Below, piece after piece: positions 51,100 through 59,933 of a stretch of 64,000 bases of DNA. A program made the translations under genes and the position numbers. The notes beneath the pieces are model-generated. The model saw only the letters and a list, made by a program, of their open reading frames with translations. It was not told the DNA's origin and did no database searches. Within the stretch, counting starts at the first letter, position 1, and the number at the start of each line of letters is the position of its first letter. The stretch is from Streptosporangium violaceochromogenes. GTDB lineage: Bacteria; Actinomycetota; Actinomycetes; Streptosporangiales; Streptosporangiaceae. The stretch is from positions 248,001 to 312,000 of the forward strand of contig NZ_BNBB01000002.1 in the NCBI RefSeq assembly GCF_014654615.1, in the 5' to 3' direction.

Positions 51100-52515
51100 A
51101 TGCAGGAGCTCCGACTCGTCGCGGTGAGTGAGGACGGGACCTACCTCGTGCTGGCCACGGCCGGCCGGGGCACCCGGTTCACGCTGCCCGTCGACGACCG
51201 GCTCCGCGCTGCCGTCCGCGGCAACTTCTCCCGTCTCGGCCAGTACGAGATCGAAGTGGAGAGTCCGTTGCGCCCCAAGGAGATCCAGGCCCGGATCCGC
51301 GCCGGCGAGACCGCCGAGGAGATCGCCACCACGGCGGGCATCCCGGTCGAGCGCGTGCGGTGGTTCGAGGGCCCCGTCCTCCAGGAACGTGAGTACATGG
51401 CCCAGCAGGCGCAGCGGTGCGCCGTGCGGGTGCCGGGCGACTCCGCTCCCGGCCCCCTTCTCGGTGAACTGGTCACCGAGCGGCTGACCCGCCGCGGCGT
51501 GCCCGTGGACGAGATCGACTGGGACTCCGCGAAGCGAGACGACAACCTGTGGCGGATCAAGCTCGGTTTCGTGTGGAACGGCCACAGCCGCAAGGCGGAA
51601 TGGATCTTCGATCCGCGCCGGCGCCACATCACGCCGCACGACGACGAGGCGGTACGGCTGTCCGCGGGCGAGTACATCGAGCAGATCGAGGACACGACCG
51701 TCACCCCGTTCGTCCCCCGGGTGGCCAAGCTCGCTCCCGTGCCCCCGCTGGCGCCCGAGCCGCTCAACCAGCCCCCGGTCTCCTTCCCCTCGGTCCTGCG
51801 GTCGGAGGCGCCCCCGGCACAGCCCTCCCAGGGGCAGCCCGAGGCGCCGGCGGCCCACGCCCAGCTCGGTTCGCCCGCCGCCTACACCCACCCTCCGATG
51901 CCACCGCTCCCGGCCGGATACGATCCGCCGAGGCCCACGGTGCCGCCGCTGCGCGCCCCCGACGCGCCCCCCTACGAGCAACCGATCAGAACACCCGAGG
52001 CGGCCAGGTCCGCCGAACCCGTCACCCGAATGAGGGTTTCCGAGCCGCCGGTTCCCGAGTCCTCGGTTGAGGAGGAGCCCCCCGCGGGGACCGCCGGGAC
52101 CGGCGGCGAGGAGTCCGGCGGTGAGCCGGCCGCCCCCGCCGTGACGGCCGAGGCGAAGAGCGCCGGCGCCGCGTCCGGGCCCGCCGCGGCGGAGACCACC
52201 CCCGACCGGCCAGCCGCCGCCGAGACGGGGCCCCCGGCCGCCGCGGAGCCGGCCCCGGAGTCGATAGCGGTACCCGCCGCGCGTGTCAGCGCCGACGAGC
52301 GGCCGAAGGCCGACCTCCCCGAGGAGGAGGCCCCGGCACCGGCTGCGGCGCCCGAGCCCGAGCCCGCCAAGCCGGCGGCCGAGAAGCCCGTGCCGGACAA
52401 ACCCGCCGACCCTCCGAAACCGGCACCGGCCCGCCCGGCGAAGAAGGCCCGGGGACGCCGCGCGTCGGTGCCGACCTGGGACGAGATCATGTTCGGCGCC
52501 CGCCGGCAGGACTGA
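51100..52515 (+). CDS. sepH: Septation protein SepH (DUF3071)
   Basis: 471-residue actinobacterial cell-division protein that promotes FtsZ assembly. The N-terminal DUF3071 domain (about 1-165) begins MQELRLVAVSEDGTYLVLAT and contains PLRPKEIQARIRAGETAEEI (helix-turn-helix-like part that binds FtsZ), PVERVRWFEGPVLQEREYMA and WRIKLGFVWNGHSRKAEWIFDP. A long Pro/Ala/Glu-rich disordered tail (about 200-445) follows. The conserved C-terminal PTWDEIMFG motif is present. AAGGGA six bases before the ATG at 51100 fixes the start; the frame from 50944 would translate the CRP site. Confidence 0.93.
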   Translation: MQELRLVAVSEDGTYLVLATAGRGTRFTLPVDDRLRAAVRGNFSRLGQYEIEVESPLRPKEIQARIRAGETAEEIATTAGIPVERVRWFEGPVLQEREYMAQQAQRCAVRVPGDSAPGPLLGELVTERLTRRGVPVDEIDWDSAKRDDNLWRIKLGFVWNGHSRKAEWIFDPRRRHITPHDDEAVRLSAGEYIEQIEDTTVTPFVPRVAKLAPVPPLAPEPLNQPPVSFPSVLRSEAPPAQPSQGQPEAPAAHAQLGSPAAYTHPPMPPLPAGYDPPRPTVPPLRAPDAPPYEQPIRTPEAARSAEPVTRMRVSEPPVPESSVEEEPPAGTAGTGGEESGGEPAAPAVTAEAKSAGAASGPAAAETTPDRPAAAETGPPAAAEPAPESIAVPAARVSADERPKADLPEEEAPAPAAAPEPEPAKPAAEKPVPDKPADPPKPAPARPAKKARGRRASVPTWDEIMFGARRQD

Positions 52516-52525
52516 CGCGCGGCCC

Positions 52526-52562
52526 GTGCCCGGGGCGACCGGACCGCCGGTCCCCCGGGCAC
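52526..52562. terminator. Terminator between sepH and the PH-domain gene
   Basis: GTGCCCGGGG with a further GACCGG pairs with CCGGTC and CCCCGGGCAC, a 16-bp stem with a single bulged C and a four-base loop, placed between convergent stops at 52515 and 52571. Confidence 0.75.
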
Positions 52563-52570
52563 AGCTCAGC

Positions 52571-54358
52571 TCAGCCGGCGGTCTCCGCCGCCTCCGCGGC
52601 GACGAACGACGCGAGCCAGTCGGGGGTGACCTCGGCGGCGAAGGCCACCCCCTCGGCCTCGCCCATGTCGATCGCGGCATACCCCCCGCTCCCGGCGCCC
52701 ACCCCGGCGATGACGGTCAGCAGGCCGGCCCGGCGCTGAAAACAGGTCTGGGTGAGCTTCCAGCCGACCACGGCCCGCTTCTCCACCACCGCCTGAGAAC
52801 GGCGCAGGGAGCCCGACCGCACCGACAGGCGGCGGCCGTCGTAGGAATGCCCGAGCGACCGGTAGCGATCCAGGCCGAGCGGCACGCCCACCGCCGCCAG
52901 GAGCAGTGCCACGACCGCCGGCGCCCACCACAGCGGAGACCAGACCGAGGCGGCCACCGCGGCGCAGCCCGCGACCGCCAGCCACGGGAAGACCGCCCGG
53001 AACAGCCTGCGCCCGCGCGCGGCCGGCGGATGCGCCCGCAGGCCGGTGACGATCGGGCCGACCGCCTCGCCCACGACGTCCAGCACGACGGCGCGCGGCA
53101 CCACGGGCATGAGCTGCCCCCGGGTCTGCGAATCGCCGAGGCCGGTCACGATCGCCCAGGCGCGCGCGACCCCCGCCCAGCGCTCGGCCACCCCCTCGAC
53201 CAGCTCGAACCCCCGTATCCTGCGGCGCTCCAGCGACACGCTCCTGCGGGTCATCAGGCCGCGCTCGGCGACGAGATAGCCCTCCCGGGCGCGCAGGGTG
53301 AAGTCCCAGTTGAACACCGCGTACATGACCGCGCCCGCGACCGGCATGGCGAGCACCAAGGCCACCAGGACCGCGACGAGGAGGGCCGGGTGTCCCCACA
53401 GCCACTCTCCGGCGCTCACGACGGCCCGCCCGTCGATCCTGAGCTCCGTTCCCCACTGGAACGCCACGCCCACGGCACCGGCCGCCAGCGCGAACGGGGT
53501 CAGCAGGTAGGCCCCCGACAGGGGACCGTAGGCGAGCCACCGGCGCGGGATCACGAAGAGCACCCGCTCGGGGGTCGCCTCGCCGGCCCCGTGGCGCTCC
53601 GCCGGGGAGCCCCCGGCTCCCGGCGGGACGCCGAGGGCCGTGCCGTGCCCGCCTGCCGTACCGGCCGGCGAGGACACGGGAGCGGCCCCGTCCTCCCGCG
53701 CGGCCTCCGCCCGGGCCCGCCGCGCCGTCCGGGCGCGGGCGTGCCAGAGCAGCACGGCCTTGAGCCGCTCGGCCTCGGCGACGGTCACGCCGTCGAGCTC
53801 GCCCTCCTGCTTGTCCTCGCCCCCCGCCCCGGTGTCGATCCTGAGGGCCGCGATGCCGAGCAGGCGGTGCAGCGGCGGGGTGCTGACGTCGACGCCGCGG
53901 ATCCGCTCCAGCGGGATGGTCCGTACCGACCGGCTGACCAGCGCCCGGGTGAGCTCCAGCCTGTCGCCCGCGACCCGGTAGGTGAAGGTGGCCCAGCGGA
54001 GCGCGGCGTAGACGACCGAGCCGACGACGCCGAAGGCCGCCCACACGAACGAGCCGGGTGAGAACCCTCCCAGAAACAGGACGCCGGCCAGCGGCAGGAA
54101 GAGGGAGGGGAGCATCCGGATCGGGTCGGTCAGCAGCACCTTGGGGCTGAGCCGCAGCGGCGGCTCGGGCAAGGGCTCGGGCGGAACCCCGGGTGGGGGA
54201 AGGCCGGGCCGCTGACCACCGGGCGGGCCGGGAGGAAGACCTCCGAGAGGACGGCCTCCGGAAGGAAGGCCCTCGGGGGGAAGGCCCTCGGACGGCTCGC
54301 CGGGGACCGGACCCGCGGGAGCCGGGCGGAGGGGCGGGGGCTCGGCGGGGTCGATCAC
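52571..54358 (-). CDS. Bacterial PH (bPH2/DUF304) membrane protein, YdbT-like
   Basis: 595-residue protein with paired helices and three bPH2-type domains. The N-terminal 75 residues are Pro/Gly-rich. Helix pairs lie near 85-130, 300-330 and 355-385 and near 480-515. PH segments: FTYRVAGDRLELTRALVSRSVRTIPLERIRGVDVSTPPLHRLLG in pieces (about 140), the REGYLVAERGLMTRRSVSLERRRIRGFEL block (about 395) and SYDGRRLSVRSGSLRRSQAVV (about 525). The GTG at 54358 overlaps the stop of the upstream partner. B. subtilis YdbS/YdbT is the analogous pair. Molecular function unknown. Confidence 0.85.
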   Translation of the reverse strand: MIDPAEPPPLRPAPAGPVPGEPSEGLPPEGLPSGGRPLGGLPPGPPGGQRPGLPPPGVPPEPLPEPPLRLSPKVLLTDPIRMLPSLFLPLAGVLFLGGFSPGSFVWAAFGVVGSVVYAALRWATFTYRVAGDRLELTRALVSRSVRTIPLERIRGVDVSTPPLHRLLGIAALRIDTGAGGEDKQEGELDGVTVAEAERLKAVLLWHARARTARRARAEAAREDGAAPVSSPAGTAGGHGTALGVPPGAGGSPAERHGAGEATPERVLFVIPRRWLAYGPLSGAYLLTPFALAAGAVGVAFQWGTELRIDGRAVVSAGEWLWGHPALLVAVLVALVLAMPVAGAVMYAVFNWDFTLRAREGYLVAERGLMTRRSVSLERRRIRGFELVEGVAERWAGVARAWAIVTGLGDSQTRGQLMPVVPRAVVLDVVGEAVGPIVTGLRAHPPAARGRRLFRAVFPWLAVAGCAAVAASVWSPLWWAPAVVALLLAAVGVPLGLDRYRSLGHSYDGRRLSVRSGSLRRSQAVVEKRAVVGWKLTQTCFQRRAGLLTVIAGVGAGSGGYAAIDMGEAEGVAFAAEVTPDWLASFVAAEAAETAG

Positions 54359-54954
54359 GTCGCGTCGTCCCTCAGCTCCTCGGCCCGCCTGGCGAGGCTC
54401 TCGGCCAGAACCGCCGCGACCTCGTAGTCGAGCCCCCTGATCGTGGACGACCCGGCGTGGGAGGCGGTGCGGATCTCGACCGTGGCCAGCCCGAGGGCGC
54501 GCTCGAACCAGCCCTGGGCCTTGTCGACCGTCTGAATCCGGCTGACCGGGACGAACGCCCACTCCCTGCTGACCCACCCGGAGCGCGCGTAGACCACGTC
54601 GTCCCCGAACTCCCAGCGATGCACGGCGTAGCGCCAGAACGGCTCGACGATCGCCGCGGGGAACAGGATCGCCGCCACCGCCACCGGCAGCCACCAGATG
54701 TGGTCCGGCACCCAGCCGGGCAGCCAGGACCACCGATCGCCGTCGATCCAGCGCGCGAGGAGGAAGGAGCCGCCAGAAAGGACGGCGGCCCAGAGCAGCT
54801 GCTCCAGCAGCCACAGCACGATGGCCTTGCGGGAGATCGGGTTGGCCGGGTCTCGCAGCGGGACGCGACCGCGCCCGGGAGCCCGCTCACCCACCCGAGC
54901 CACGGCGGCGGCCCCGCCCGTGCCGTCTCCGTGCCCGCCGGGTTGGTCGCTCAC
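54355..54954 (-). CDS. Bacterial PH (bPH2/DUF304) membrane protein, YdbS-like
   Basis: 199-residue protein. Two transmembrane helices (LEQLLWAAVLSGGSFLLA and WLPVAVAAILFPAAIVEPFW) precede one bPH2 domain: RYAVHRWEFGDDVVYARSG, EWAFVPVSRIQTVDKAQGWFERALGLATVEIRTA and GLDYEVAAVLAESLARRAEEL. The four-base overlap with the longer PH gene shows coupled expression, and the proteins probably form a membrane complex. Confidence 0.88.
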   Translation of the reverse strand: MSDQPGGHGDGTGGAAAVARVGERAPGRGRVPLRDPANPISRKAIVLWLLEQLLWAAVLSGGSFLLARWIDGDRWSWLPGWVPDHIWWLPVAVAAILFPAAIVEPFWRYAVHRWEFGDDVVYARSGWVSREWAFVPVSRIQTVDKAQGWFERALGLATVEIRTASHAGSSTIRGLDYEVAAVLAESLARRAEELRDDAT

Positions 54955-55099
54955 GCTGCCAGCCTAAAGGGTCCCGGCCCCGGCGGGCGGCCCCGCGGGG
55001 GTCGATCACGCGGTGGCCCGACCCCCTTCGAAGGCGCCGGCCGAAAATGTCGGTGGGGTCCGAGATCCTGAGCCGGGGTCAAGAAGAAAGGCAGTGACG

Positions 55100-56086
55100 A
55101 TGCGATATGCCATCCAGGCCGAAGGTCTGGTGAAACGCTACGGAGAAACCCTCGCGCTCGACGGGGTCGACCTCGCCGTCCCGCAGGGGCGGCTGCTCGG
55201 CGTCCTGGGTCCGAACGGCGCCGGCAAGACCACCGCCGTGCGCATCCTGGCCACGCTGCTGCGGCCCGACGGGGGCACGGCCTCGGTGGGCGGGTTCGAC
55301 GTGTGGCGGCAGGCCCACCAGGTGCGGTCGATGATCGGCCTCACCGGCCAGTACGCCGCGGTGGACGAGATGCTCACCGGCGTGGAGAACCTCCTGATGA
55401 TCGGGCGTCTGCTGGGCATGTCCCGGGCGGACGCCCGGCGGCGCGCCGCCGAGCTGCTGGAGCGGTTCGCGCTCTCCGACGCCGCCGGGCGGGCGGCCAA
55501 GACGTACTCGGGGGGCATGCGGCGCCGCCTGGACCTCGCGGCGAGCCTGGTCGGGCGGCCACAGGTGCTGTTCCTGGACGAACCCACCACCGGCCTCGAC
55601 CCGCGCAGCCGCACCGAGCTGTGGAGCGTCGTGCGCGGCCTGATGGCCGACGGGGTGACGGTCCTGCTGACCACCCAGTATTTGGAGGAGGCCGACCAGC
55701 TGGCCGACGACATCGTCGTCTTCGACCACGGCAAGGTGATCGCCTCGGGCACCTCCGACGAGCTGAAGGCCACCACCGGGGCACAGGTCCTGGAGGTCAG
55801 GCCGCTGGTGGCCGACCATATGGAGCTGGTCGTGCGGGTCGTCTCCGAGGTCGTCGGCGCCGCCCCCGACCTGAGCGCGGGCAAGGCCGTGACGCCGGTG
55901 CGCGACCCGGCGACCCTGCCGGCCGTCGTGCGGCGGCTCGACGACCTCGGGGTCGTGGCGACCGAGCTGACGCTGCGCAAATCCAGCCTCGACGAGGTGT
56001 TCCTGGCCATCACCGGCCATCTGCCGCAGGAGTCGTCCGCGGCCGACGAGACGGATCTCGCACGGAAAGAGGAAACGTTCGCGTGA
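55100..56086 (+). CDS. ABC-2 type exporter ATPase (DrrA-like)
   Basis: 328-residue ATPase subunit. Walker A GPNGAGKTTAVRIL, Q-loop IGLTGQYAAVDEML, signature YSGGMRRRLDLAASL, Walker B VLFLDEPTTGLDPRSR and H-loop TTQYLEEADQLAD are all present; the LTGQYAAVDE and DrrA-type C-terminal extension (about 235-310) are characteristic of daunorubicin-resistance type exporters. AAAGG eight bases before ATG 55100 sets the start. The stop overlaps the permease GTG by four bases. Exports a hydrophobic drug or lipid-like compound, not identified; no biosynthetic genes adjoin. Confidence 0.93.
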   Translation: MRYAIQAEGLVKRYGETLALDGVDLAVPQGRLLGVLGPNGAGKTTAVRILATLLRPDGGTASVGGFDVWRQAHQVRSMIGLTGQYAAVDEMLTGVENLLMIGRLLGMSRADARRRAAELLERFALSDAAGRAAKTYSGGMRRRLDLAASLVGRPQVLFLDEPTTGLDPRSRTELWSVVRGLMADGVTVLLTTQYLEEADQLADDIVVFDHGKVIASGTSDELKATTGAQVLEVRPLVADHMELVVRVVSEVVGAAPDLSAGKAVTPVRDPATLPAVVRRLDDLGVVATELTLRKSSLDEVFLAITGHLPQESSAADETDLARKEETFA

Positions 56087-56892
56087 CCACGACAACGGCC
56101 GTGCCCGTCACGGCGAAGCGTGTCGGGCCGCTGACCGCGCTTCAGCAGACCATGACGCTCGCCTGGCGCAGCCTGGTCCAGATCAAGCACAACCCCTGGG
56201 AGCTGCTCGATCTGAGCATCCAGCCCATCATGTTCCTGCTGCTGTTCACCTACGTGTTCGGCGGGGCGATCTCGGGGTCGACGGGCGACTATCTTCAGTT
56301 CGCCCTGCCCGGACTTCTCGTCCAGAACGCCCTCTTTTACACCCTGTCCACCGCGATCGGCCTGAACACCGACATCACCAAGGGGGTGTTCGACCGGCTC
56401 CGGAGCCTGCCGATCGCCCGGACCGCTCCCCTCTCCGGCCGGGTCGTCGCCGACACCTTCAAGCAGGTCTGGGCGTTCGCCCTCCTCGTCGGCTTCGGCA
56501 TGATCCTGGGGTTTCGGGTGCAGACCAGCGTGGCGGGCCTGCTGGGAGCGCTGGCGCTGCTGGTCGTGGTCGCCCTGGCGATGTCGTGGATGTCGGTCCT
56601 CATCGGGCTCAAGGCGTCCAGCCCGGAGAAGGTGCAGATGATCGCCTTCTCGACCATGATGCCGCTGACGTTCACCAGCAGCGCGCTCGTGCGGCCCGAC
56701 ACCTTCCCCGGATGGCTGAAGACGTGGTCGGACCTCAACCCCGTCACCCATCTGGCCGACGCCATCCGCGGCCTGCTGATCGGCGGCGCCGGCGACGTCA
56801 CCCGCTCCGCGCTCGTCTCCTTGATCTGGGCGGCCGGGTTCGCCGTGGTCTTCGCCCCGCTGGCGATCCGCGCGTTCCGCAGCCGGGTCTGA
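56083..56892 (+). CDS. ABC-2 type exporter permease (DrrB-like)
   Basis: 269-residue permease with six helices: ISGSTGDYLQFALPGLLVQNALFY, VWAFALLVGFGMILGF, VAGLLGALALLVVVALAMSWM and a final WAAGFAVVFAPLAIRAF. Early block LAWRSLVQIKHNPWELLDLSIQPIMFLLLFTYVFGGAI and the extracytoplasmic motif FDRLRSLPIARTAPLSGRVVAD match the DrrB family. GTG 56083 overlaps the ATPase stop (GTGA). A hairpin follows the stop. Confidence 0.93.
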   Translation: MTTTTAVPVTAKRVGPLTALQQTMTLAWRSLVQIKHNPWELLDLSIQPIMFLLLFTYVFGGAISGSTGDYLQFALPGLLVQNALFYTLSTAIGLNTDITKGVFDRLRSLPIARTAPLSGRVVADTFKQVWAFALLVGFGMILGFRVQTSVAGLLGALALLVVVALAMSWMSVLIGLKASSPEKVQMIAFSTMMPLTFTSSALVRPDTFPGWLKTWSDLNPVTHLADAIRGLLIGGAGDVTRSALVSLIWAAGFAVVFAPLAIRAFRSRV

Positions 56893-56904
56893 CGCGGCTC
56901 CCGT

Positions 56905-56924
56905 CCCGCCGGCCGGACGGCGGG
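56905..56924 (+). terminator. Hairpin after the ABC exporter operon
   Basis: CCCGCCG (56905-56911) and CGGCGGG (56918-56924) form a 7-bp stem with a six-base loop, twelve bases after the permease stop. Plausible but short. Confidence 0.4.
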
Positions 56925-57409
56925 GCGGGGGCCGGAGATCGCTTTCCGCCCTCGCCCGGCCTTCCCCGCCCCTCCTTCCGCCGTCGCCCCGTGGGCCGGC
57001 CGTTCCCCCGCGGAGGGTCGTCCCGCCGGGTCATCCCGTTCCACAGACAAAACGGCCCGACCGAAATACCCTCGGCGATGAACCCCCGGTGGAGGCCCAA
57101 ACGTCCTTCGCACCGGAGGCGACGAAAGACCACGGGGCCGCCGGCGGGTGCGTGACCCGCCCAACATCGGATGACTTCCCCGCGCGGACCGGGAAACCCG
57201 GCTTCCCCGAGCCTCCTCCACACGGCCGGCCGCCGCCCCGCCCATCCCCCCACCACGGCTCCACCAGGGTGAATTCCGGAGCGACCGGGCGCGGTAGGAC
57301 CGCCCCCGTGTTCAACATCACTCCCTCCCTCCTCCACCTCTGTCCGTTTTACGAGGATTTCCGCACCGTGGAACCTCGCGATCCGGTCGGCGCATCTGCC
57401 AGATCCGCG
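56925..57409. other. Intergenic region without a recognised gene
   Basis: About 485 bases of high-GC sequence between the exporter operon and a lipoprotein gene. Several open frames cross it but none has a domain, ribosome site or natural composition. No tRNA or repeat seen. Confidence 0.45.
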
Positions 57410-57415
57410 TAGCAT
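57410..57415 (+). promoter_or_regulatory. -10 element for a leaderless PEBP lipoprotein gene
   Basis: TAGCAT ends eight bases before the ATG at 57424, and no Shine-Dalgarno lies in between. The same TAGCAT appears before fadA and the KimA-like gene. Confidence 0.45.
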
Positions 57416-57423
57416 CATCGGGC

Positions 57424-57999
57424 ATGGGGCAGCCGAGCACTTCCACAGGCCGCCCGCGGCGAGCCGCCGGAGCGGCACTGGCCGCGGCGTTCGTCGTCGT
57501 GTCCTTGGGGTCCTCCGGATGCGGGGTGATAGGCAGCTCAGCCTCCGCCGGCCGTCTGCAACTCATACCGATCAGCGTTTCGAGCCCCCAGCTGCGAGAC
57601 GGCGCCGTCCTGCCGTCCGACTACTCATGTGAGGGGTCGGTGGGCAACCCGCCGTTGCGCTGGTCGGGAGTACCGAACGAGACGAAGTCGGTCGCGATCG
57701 TGGTCGACAGCAACTCCCGCACCGGCGGAGAGGTCAACTGGGTCGTGTTCGGCATCGATCCGCGCACCAACGAGGTGGCCGAGAGCAGCGTCCCCGTGGG
57801 AGCCGTGGAGGGAAGCACGACCAGCGGCAAGGTGGGGTACGCCCCTCCCTGCCGCCCCCGGGAGAACTATCGTTTCACCGTCTACGCGCTCAACGCCAAG
57901 GTCGAGCTCACCCAGGGGGCCTCCCTGGAGAAGACCTTGAAGAGCATCGCGGCGAAGACGATCGCCTGGGGACGGCTCACCACGACCCACATCGAGTGA
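57424..57999 (+). CDS. PEBP (YbhB/YbcL) family lipoprotein
   Basis: 191-residue secreted lipoprotein: basic start, hydrophobic AGAALAAAFVVVSLGSSGCG (lipid-anchored Cys in SSGC), then a phosphatidylethanolamine-binding-protein fold. Blocks: DGAVLPSDYSCEGSVGNPPLRW (PEBP strand with NPPL), KSVAIVVDSNSRTGGEVNWVVFGIDP (usually DPDAP at this position, here DSNSR) and GKVGYAPPCRPRENYRFTVYAL. The role of bacterial members is unclear; some bind phospholipids or inhibit proteases. Disulfide between the Cys of YSCEG and PPCRP is plausible. Confidence 0.88.
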   Translation: MGQPSTSTGRPRRAAGAALAAAFVVVSLGSSGCGVIGSSASAGRLQLIPISVSSPQLRDGAVLPSDYSCEGSVGNPPLRWSGVPNETKSVAIVVDSNSRTGGEVNWVVFGIDPRTNEVAESSVPVGAVEGSTTSGKVGYAPPCRPRENYRFTVYALNAKVELTQGASLEKTLKSIAAKTIAWGRLTTTHIE

Positions 58000-58022
58000 C
58001 AGGTCAAACACCGGAGGTATTA

Positions 58023-58052
58023 ATGGTTACCGATTCTTCACTTAGGGTGTGA
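58023..58052 (+). other. Nine-codon upstream ORF with strong ribosome site
   Basis: MVTDSSLRV followed by TGA, with GGAGG exactly five bases before the ATG. It is located 130 bases before the proline-rich membrane protein gene. It could be a leader peptide if transcription starts upstream; if the promoter suggested by GTGACA-N18-CACAAT (58049-58078) is used, it would not be in the transcript. Confidence 0.25.
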
Positions 58053-58182
58053 CAACGCTCATAGTGGTCCGACACAATCAGATCCAATGTCCGAGCGCAG
58101 GTGATGCAAGGGGGCAGGTCGCGTCGATGGCCGCGCGACCTCACCGGCGCCGCTGGAAGGCCATGGCCTTGAGGGTGGTGCA

Positions 58183-59850
58183 ATGATCGCGGTCATAGTA
58201 AGCCTGGTCGCCGTCGTGCTCCTCGTGCTCGCCGTCGTGGCACTGGGAATGCGGTCGATGAACCGCAGGGAGAGCGCTCTTCCCCCGGAGCGCCTGCGTG
58301 AGATGGCGGAGAAGGAGGCGAAGACGCCCGCCCTGTCCATCGACGACTTCGCCTCCCGCGAGCCGAAGATGAGCCATTTCAGCCCGGATCTCACCCCGTT
58401 CGACGAGCCCAAGCCGCCGCGTCCGCCGCGCCCGGCGGGCGCGCGCGGCAAGCGCGGCGTGAACGAGTTCGGCGAGGCCGACGACTACGACGACGACTAC
58501 TGGACCCGCCTCCAGGCCGACGAGGGCGGTTTCGGCGGGCCGCTGGCGGCCCAGGCGGGCGCAGCAGGCGCCGCGGGTCGTCCCGCTCCCCGGGGCGACC
58601 GCGCTCCTTCGGCCCCGGTCTCCCCCGTGACGGACGCGGACGCGGCGACCGTGCAGGTGCCGTTGCCGGCCCGGCCCCAGCCCTCCCGGCCCGCCCCGGC
58701 CCCGCGGGCCACCCCGGCGCCCGCCGCCGCCTCACTGCCCTCGGGTCTTGCCGACCTGGTCGAACCCGTCCAGCCGAACCCGGCCCCCACCGCCGCCGCG
58801 CTCGCCGAGCAGAAGACGGTCACCTTCGCCGCCCCCACACCCGGCGCCTTCGGTGAGCGCCCTTCCCGGTCGAGCTCCCGCAGGGCGGGGCGGACCTCGC
58901 CGGGTTCCCCGGCCCCCTCCGGCGGCCCGGCCTCCCCGGGTTCCTCCGGTGCCGCCTCCTCCCGGCCCGATCCGCTGAACGACCCCCTGAACACCTCCTA
59001 CCCACGCCCGGCCACCCCGCCGACCCCGGCCCGCCCTCCGCTGTCCACCCGCGGCGCGTCCGGCGTGAGGCCCGGGACTCAGCCCGTCCCGGGGCCCGCC
59101 TCGGCGCCCGTCCCGGGAGCTGTCCCGGGGTCCGTGTCAGGGCCCGGTGCCAGGCCCCCGGCCCCAACGCCCCCGATGGGCCCCACCACCAGCGGCGGCT
59201 TCCCCGCCACGCCGAGTAACGCGCCGAGCGCCACACCGGGCGCCCTGCCCGGTGACAGGCCGGGCGACGGGCCGCTCGCGGCCCCCTACAGCACCGCCGC
59301 CGTACCCGAGACCGGCCGACCGGTCCCCGACAACCCCTGGGCGCGGGCCACGGCCCCCGGCTCCGGGGGGTGGCAGGCCGCGAACGCCGACATCCTGGAC
59401 GACCCCGCCCCGCCCTACTCCTCCTATCAGACCCCGGTGTACGGCGCCCCGCCCGCCACCGGCCCCTCCGGCGCGCCCTCCGCCGCCTCTTATGAGGTGA
59501 GGTCCGGCTGGGCCACCATCGACGACGACGTCCTCACCGGCCCGACCCCTGCGATCTCCACCCCGACCGGGCCGTCCCGGACCGTCTCGCCCTCCGACGA
59601 GCGCGGGCGAACCGAGGCCAGGAGGCCCGGAGGCTACGGCTACGACTCCGCCCCGGCCAGCCCGGCCTCCCCCGCCGCCTGGCCGGAGCCCGCCCCCGGC
59701 GGCACCGGTGGCGGCACGACCTGGCCGAGCTACGAGGATCTCTACGGCACCGACGAGACCGGCGCCGCCCCGGACGAGAAACGCCCGGGAACCTCCCGGG
59801 GTGGCCACCATCGGACACAAGACCCGGATTACCCCGACTATTACCGCTAA
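58183..59850 (+). CDS. Single-span membrane protein with long disordered Pro-rich domain
   Basis: 555-residue protein of unknown function. One N-terminal transmembrane helix (IVSLVAVVLLVLAVVALGM, about 5-23), then a charged cytoplasmic helix RRESALPPERLREMAEKEAKTPALSIDDF, and an acidic segment EADDYDDDYWTRLQADEGGF. The remaining 450 residues are low complexity, rich in Pro/Ala/Gly/Ser, with short islands WATIDDDVLTGP and TWPSYEDLYGTDE near the C-terminus. The conserved-looking islands suggest short linear binding motifs. Low complexity and GC skew make database hits unreliable. Confidence 0.7.
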   Translation: MIAVIVSLVAVVLLVLAVVALGMRSMNRRESALPPERLREMAEKEAKTPALSIDDFASREPKMSHFSPDLTPFDEPKPPRPPRPAGARGKRGVNEFGEADDYDDDYWTRLQADEGGFGGPLAAQAGAAGAAGRPAPRGDRAPSAPVSPVTDADAATVQVPLPARPQPSRPAPAPRATPAPAAASLPSGLADLVEPVQPNPAPTAAALAEQKTVTFAAPTPGAFGERPSRSSSRRAGRTSPGSPAPSGGPASPGSSGAASSRPDPLNDPLNTSYPRPATPPTPARPPLSTRGASGVRPGTQPVPGPASAPVPGAVPGSVSGPGARPPAPTPPMGPTTSGGFPATPSNAPSATPGALPGDRPGDGPLAAPYSTAAVPETGRPVPDNPWARATAPGSGGWQAANADILDDPAPPYSSYQTPVYGAPPATGPSGAPSAASYEVRSGWATIDDDVLTGPTPAISTPTGPSRTVSPSDERGRTEARRPGGYGYDSAPASPASPAAWPEPAPGGTGGGTTWPSYEDLYGTDETGAAPDEKRPGTSRGGHHRTQDPDYPDYYR

Positions 59851-59865
59851 TTTGTCGCTAATTTG
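59845..59865 (+). promoter_or_regulatory. 10-bp direct repeat with 11-bp period upstream of the SulP fusion
   Basis: CGCTAATTTG occurs at 59845-59854 and again at 59856-59865. The 11-bp period is that of tandem OmpR-family half-sites, and the repeat lies 33 bases upstream of the -35 element. Its left copy covers the stop codon of the previous gene. Confidence 0.5.
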
Positions 59866-59897
59866 CTCCGCGTCCGCCAAAAAGCTGCGGTAATCCC

Positions 59898-59926
59898 TTA
59901 ACCGGCGAGCTCCGACGAAATAACGT
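59898..59926 (+). promoter_or_regulatory. Promoter of the SulP-carbonic anhydrase gene (leaderless type)
   Basis: TTAACC (59898-59903), a 17-bp spacer and TAACGT (59921-59926). The -10 ends seven bases before the ATG at 59934 and no Shine-Dalgarno is present, predicting a leaderless transcript. Confidence 0.55.
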
Positions 59927-59933
59927 CTCTTCC

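Noticed and set aside
57031..57321. Minus-strand frame beginning MMLNTGAVLPRPVAPEF between the ABC operon and PEBP gene
   Set aside because: The start looks protein-like for 25 residues, but the rest is Gly/Arg/Ser-rich and no upstream ribosome site is found.
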